Assembly (NCBI RefSeq): GCF_001767255.1
Contig: NZ_CP017639.1
Coordinates: 1-64,000 of the forward strand
Reading direction: 5' to 3'
DNA: 64,000 nt
DNA from: Corynebacterium sp. NML98-0116
GTDB lineage: Bacteria > Actinomycetota > Actinomycetes > Mycobacteriales > Mycobacteriaceae
The notes below the pieces were generated by a model that did not search any database, was not told the origin of the DNA, and saw only the letters and a list, made by a program, of their open reading frames with translations. The position numbers and the translations under genes were made by a program. Each line of letters starts with the position of its first letter. Position 1 is the stretch's first letter. Below, piece after piece: positions 62,949 to 64,000 of the stretch.

Positions 62949-64000
62949 ATGCTTACCCGCTTTGAAGTTGATGGGTTTAAGAACCTGCGCAACCTAGCTA
63001 TCGACCTCGGCCCATACACCTGTGTCGCCGGGGCGAATGCTATTGGTAAATCTAATCTTTTCGACGCTCTCCAGTTCCTAGCGCTCACTGGGTCGCGGAC
63101 GTTGAATGAGGCTGCCATCAAGATCCGGGGTAATGGCGGGGACGTGCGCGATATTTTCGCGCCGGGTGGCAAGATGTCGTTTGCTGCAGAGATGATTACG
63201 GAGAAGGAGTTTGAGGATTCCTTCGGCAAGTCGATTACTGCTGATCAGACGTATCTCCGGTATGAAGTTGATCTTGAGCTGCGGGACGTGACTGTTGGTA
63301 ACAATAGGAATGTTTCCAGCATTGTTGTTACGCGTGAGGAGCTAAAACCGCTCACGAAGGCGGATGCTCGAGAGAAGCTGGGTTGGGCAAAGAAAAGCTT
63401 TGTTGAGTCTGCGATCATGGGCGGACGTCGAAAAGCGTTTATTGAGACGAGTGAGCAGGAACGACAAATCCATGTGCGGCATGGAAGTCAGGGAAGGCCG
63501 TCGTTGGTGTCGCTGAGCGGGGATGCGCCGGCCCGTACTGCTCTGTCGGTGTATGGGCAGCAGGACCAGTATCCAGTGATTATGGCGGCGCGCCGGGAGC
63601 TGGATGCGTGGATGTACCTTTCCCTTGAGCCGAGTGCCATGCGCGCGCCGAGCGAGGCGTTGGCTCCCGACTTTATTAGTGCGAAGGGCGGGAACCTGCC
63701 GAAGACGCTGGACCGTCTTGTGGGGCAGTCGCCGGATCATGATGTGCTTGCGGAGCTTGCTGATGTCGTCGGAGATCTTGTCGATGTACGCAGCGTTACG
63801 GTGGACTTTGACGAGGCACGCCAGGTGTTTACGCTGCAGGCGCAGGTCGGTAATGGCGGTGTGGTGTCTGCCCGTTCTCTTTCTGACGGGACGCTGCGCT
63901 TCCTGGTCCTAGGCACGATCTTGCTTGACTCCGGTGGGAGCCGCCTGATCTGCTTCGAAGAGCCCGAGAACGGCATTCACCCGTTAAAGATCCAGGCGAT
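62949..64000 (+). CDS. SMC/RecF/OLD-like AAA ATPase (partial, runs off the window)
   Basis: The first 350 codons are present with no stop. MLTRFEVDGFKNLRNLAIDL and Walker A GANAIGKSN open the protein; the signature-like SLSDGTLRFLVLGT and Walker B LICFEEPENGIHP appear near the end. This is the head of an OLD/RecF-type ATPase, a family of DNA repair and anti-phage proteins. Whether a TOPRIM nuclease or a partner gene follows cannot be seen. Confidence 0.85.
   Translation, partial: MLTRFEVDGFKNLRNLAIDLGPYTCVAGANAIGKSNLFDALQFLALTGSRTLNEAAIKIRGNGGDVRDIFAPGGKMSFAAEMITEKEFEDSFGKSITADQTYLRYEVDLELRDVTVGNNRNVSSIVVTREELKPLTKADAREKLGWAKKSFVESAIMGGRRKAFIETSEQERQIHVRHGSQGRPSLVSLSGDAPARTALSVYGQQDQYPVIMAARRELDAWMYLSLEPSAMRAPSEALAPDFISAKGGNLPKTLDRLVGQSPDHDVLAELADVVGDLVDVRSVTVDFDEARQVFTLQAQVGNGGVVSARSLSDGTLRFLVLGTILLDSGGSRLICFEEPENGIHPLKIQA

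Overview
The window looks like a GC-rich Corynebacterium chromosome. The evidence is a fused trpCF inside a trpEGDCFBA operon with a Trp-rich leader peptide, a maltose-type ABC locus in the gene order of the C. glutamicum mus locus, a gluABCD-type glutamate importer, many GTG starts, and probable leaderless transcripts. Three copies of the ParB site parS (431-446, 4465-4480, 20751-20766) suggest the left third lies close to the replication origin.

Layout. 1-9.2 kb: end of an unknown gene, a small hypothetical gene, a BASS-family transporter, then the minus-strand operon trpL-trpE-G-D-CF-B-A plus a Rieske lipoprotein whose start overlaps the trpA stop. 9.2-16.8 kb: a dicarboxylate/amino-acid symporter and a minus-strand sugar ABC locus (musK, DUF4032 protein, musE, musF, musG, musI). 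musE has a complete lipoprotein signal but ATA where the start codon should be. 17-24 kb: an orphan metal-chelate binding lipoprotein, a block of palindromic repeats, DUF488 protein plus malic enzyme, a membrane-anchored S1 protease, a DUF2871 protein and a DHA2 drug exporter.

24-39 kb: a complete type I-E CRISPR-Cas locus (cas3, cse1, cse2, cas7, cas5, cas6e, cas1, cas2, all minus strand) with a plus-strand array of 66 repeats and 65 spacers at an exact 61-bp period. The locus is bracketed by two inverted copies of a palindromic repeat (family C).

39.4-51.7 kb: a 12.3-kb integrated element inserted into a third family C repeat. It carries a large serine integrase beside attL, a primase-polymerase, small unknown genes, a GC-rich palindromic region (candidate cos), an HNH endonuclease, a small terminase subunit, an IS481-family insertion with a 15-bp target duplication, and a frameshifted type II restriction-methylase. 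There are no capsid, tail or large-terminase genes. This is the composition of a PICI-like phage satellite and is the most interesting object in the window. It sits directly next to the CRISPR array.

52-64 kb: a heterodimeric ABC exporter with one degenerate ATP site, an ADP-ribosylglycohydrolase, gluDCBA, two paralogous secreted proteins with a C-terminal membrane anchor, and the start of an SMC/OLD-like ATPase that runs off the window. Three composite blocks of palindromic repeats (A-A'-B cassettes) separate these operons.
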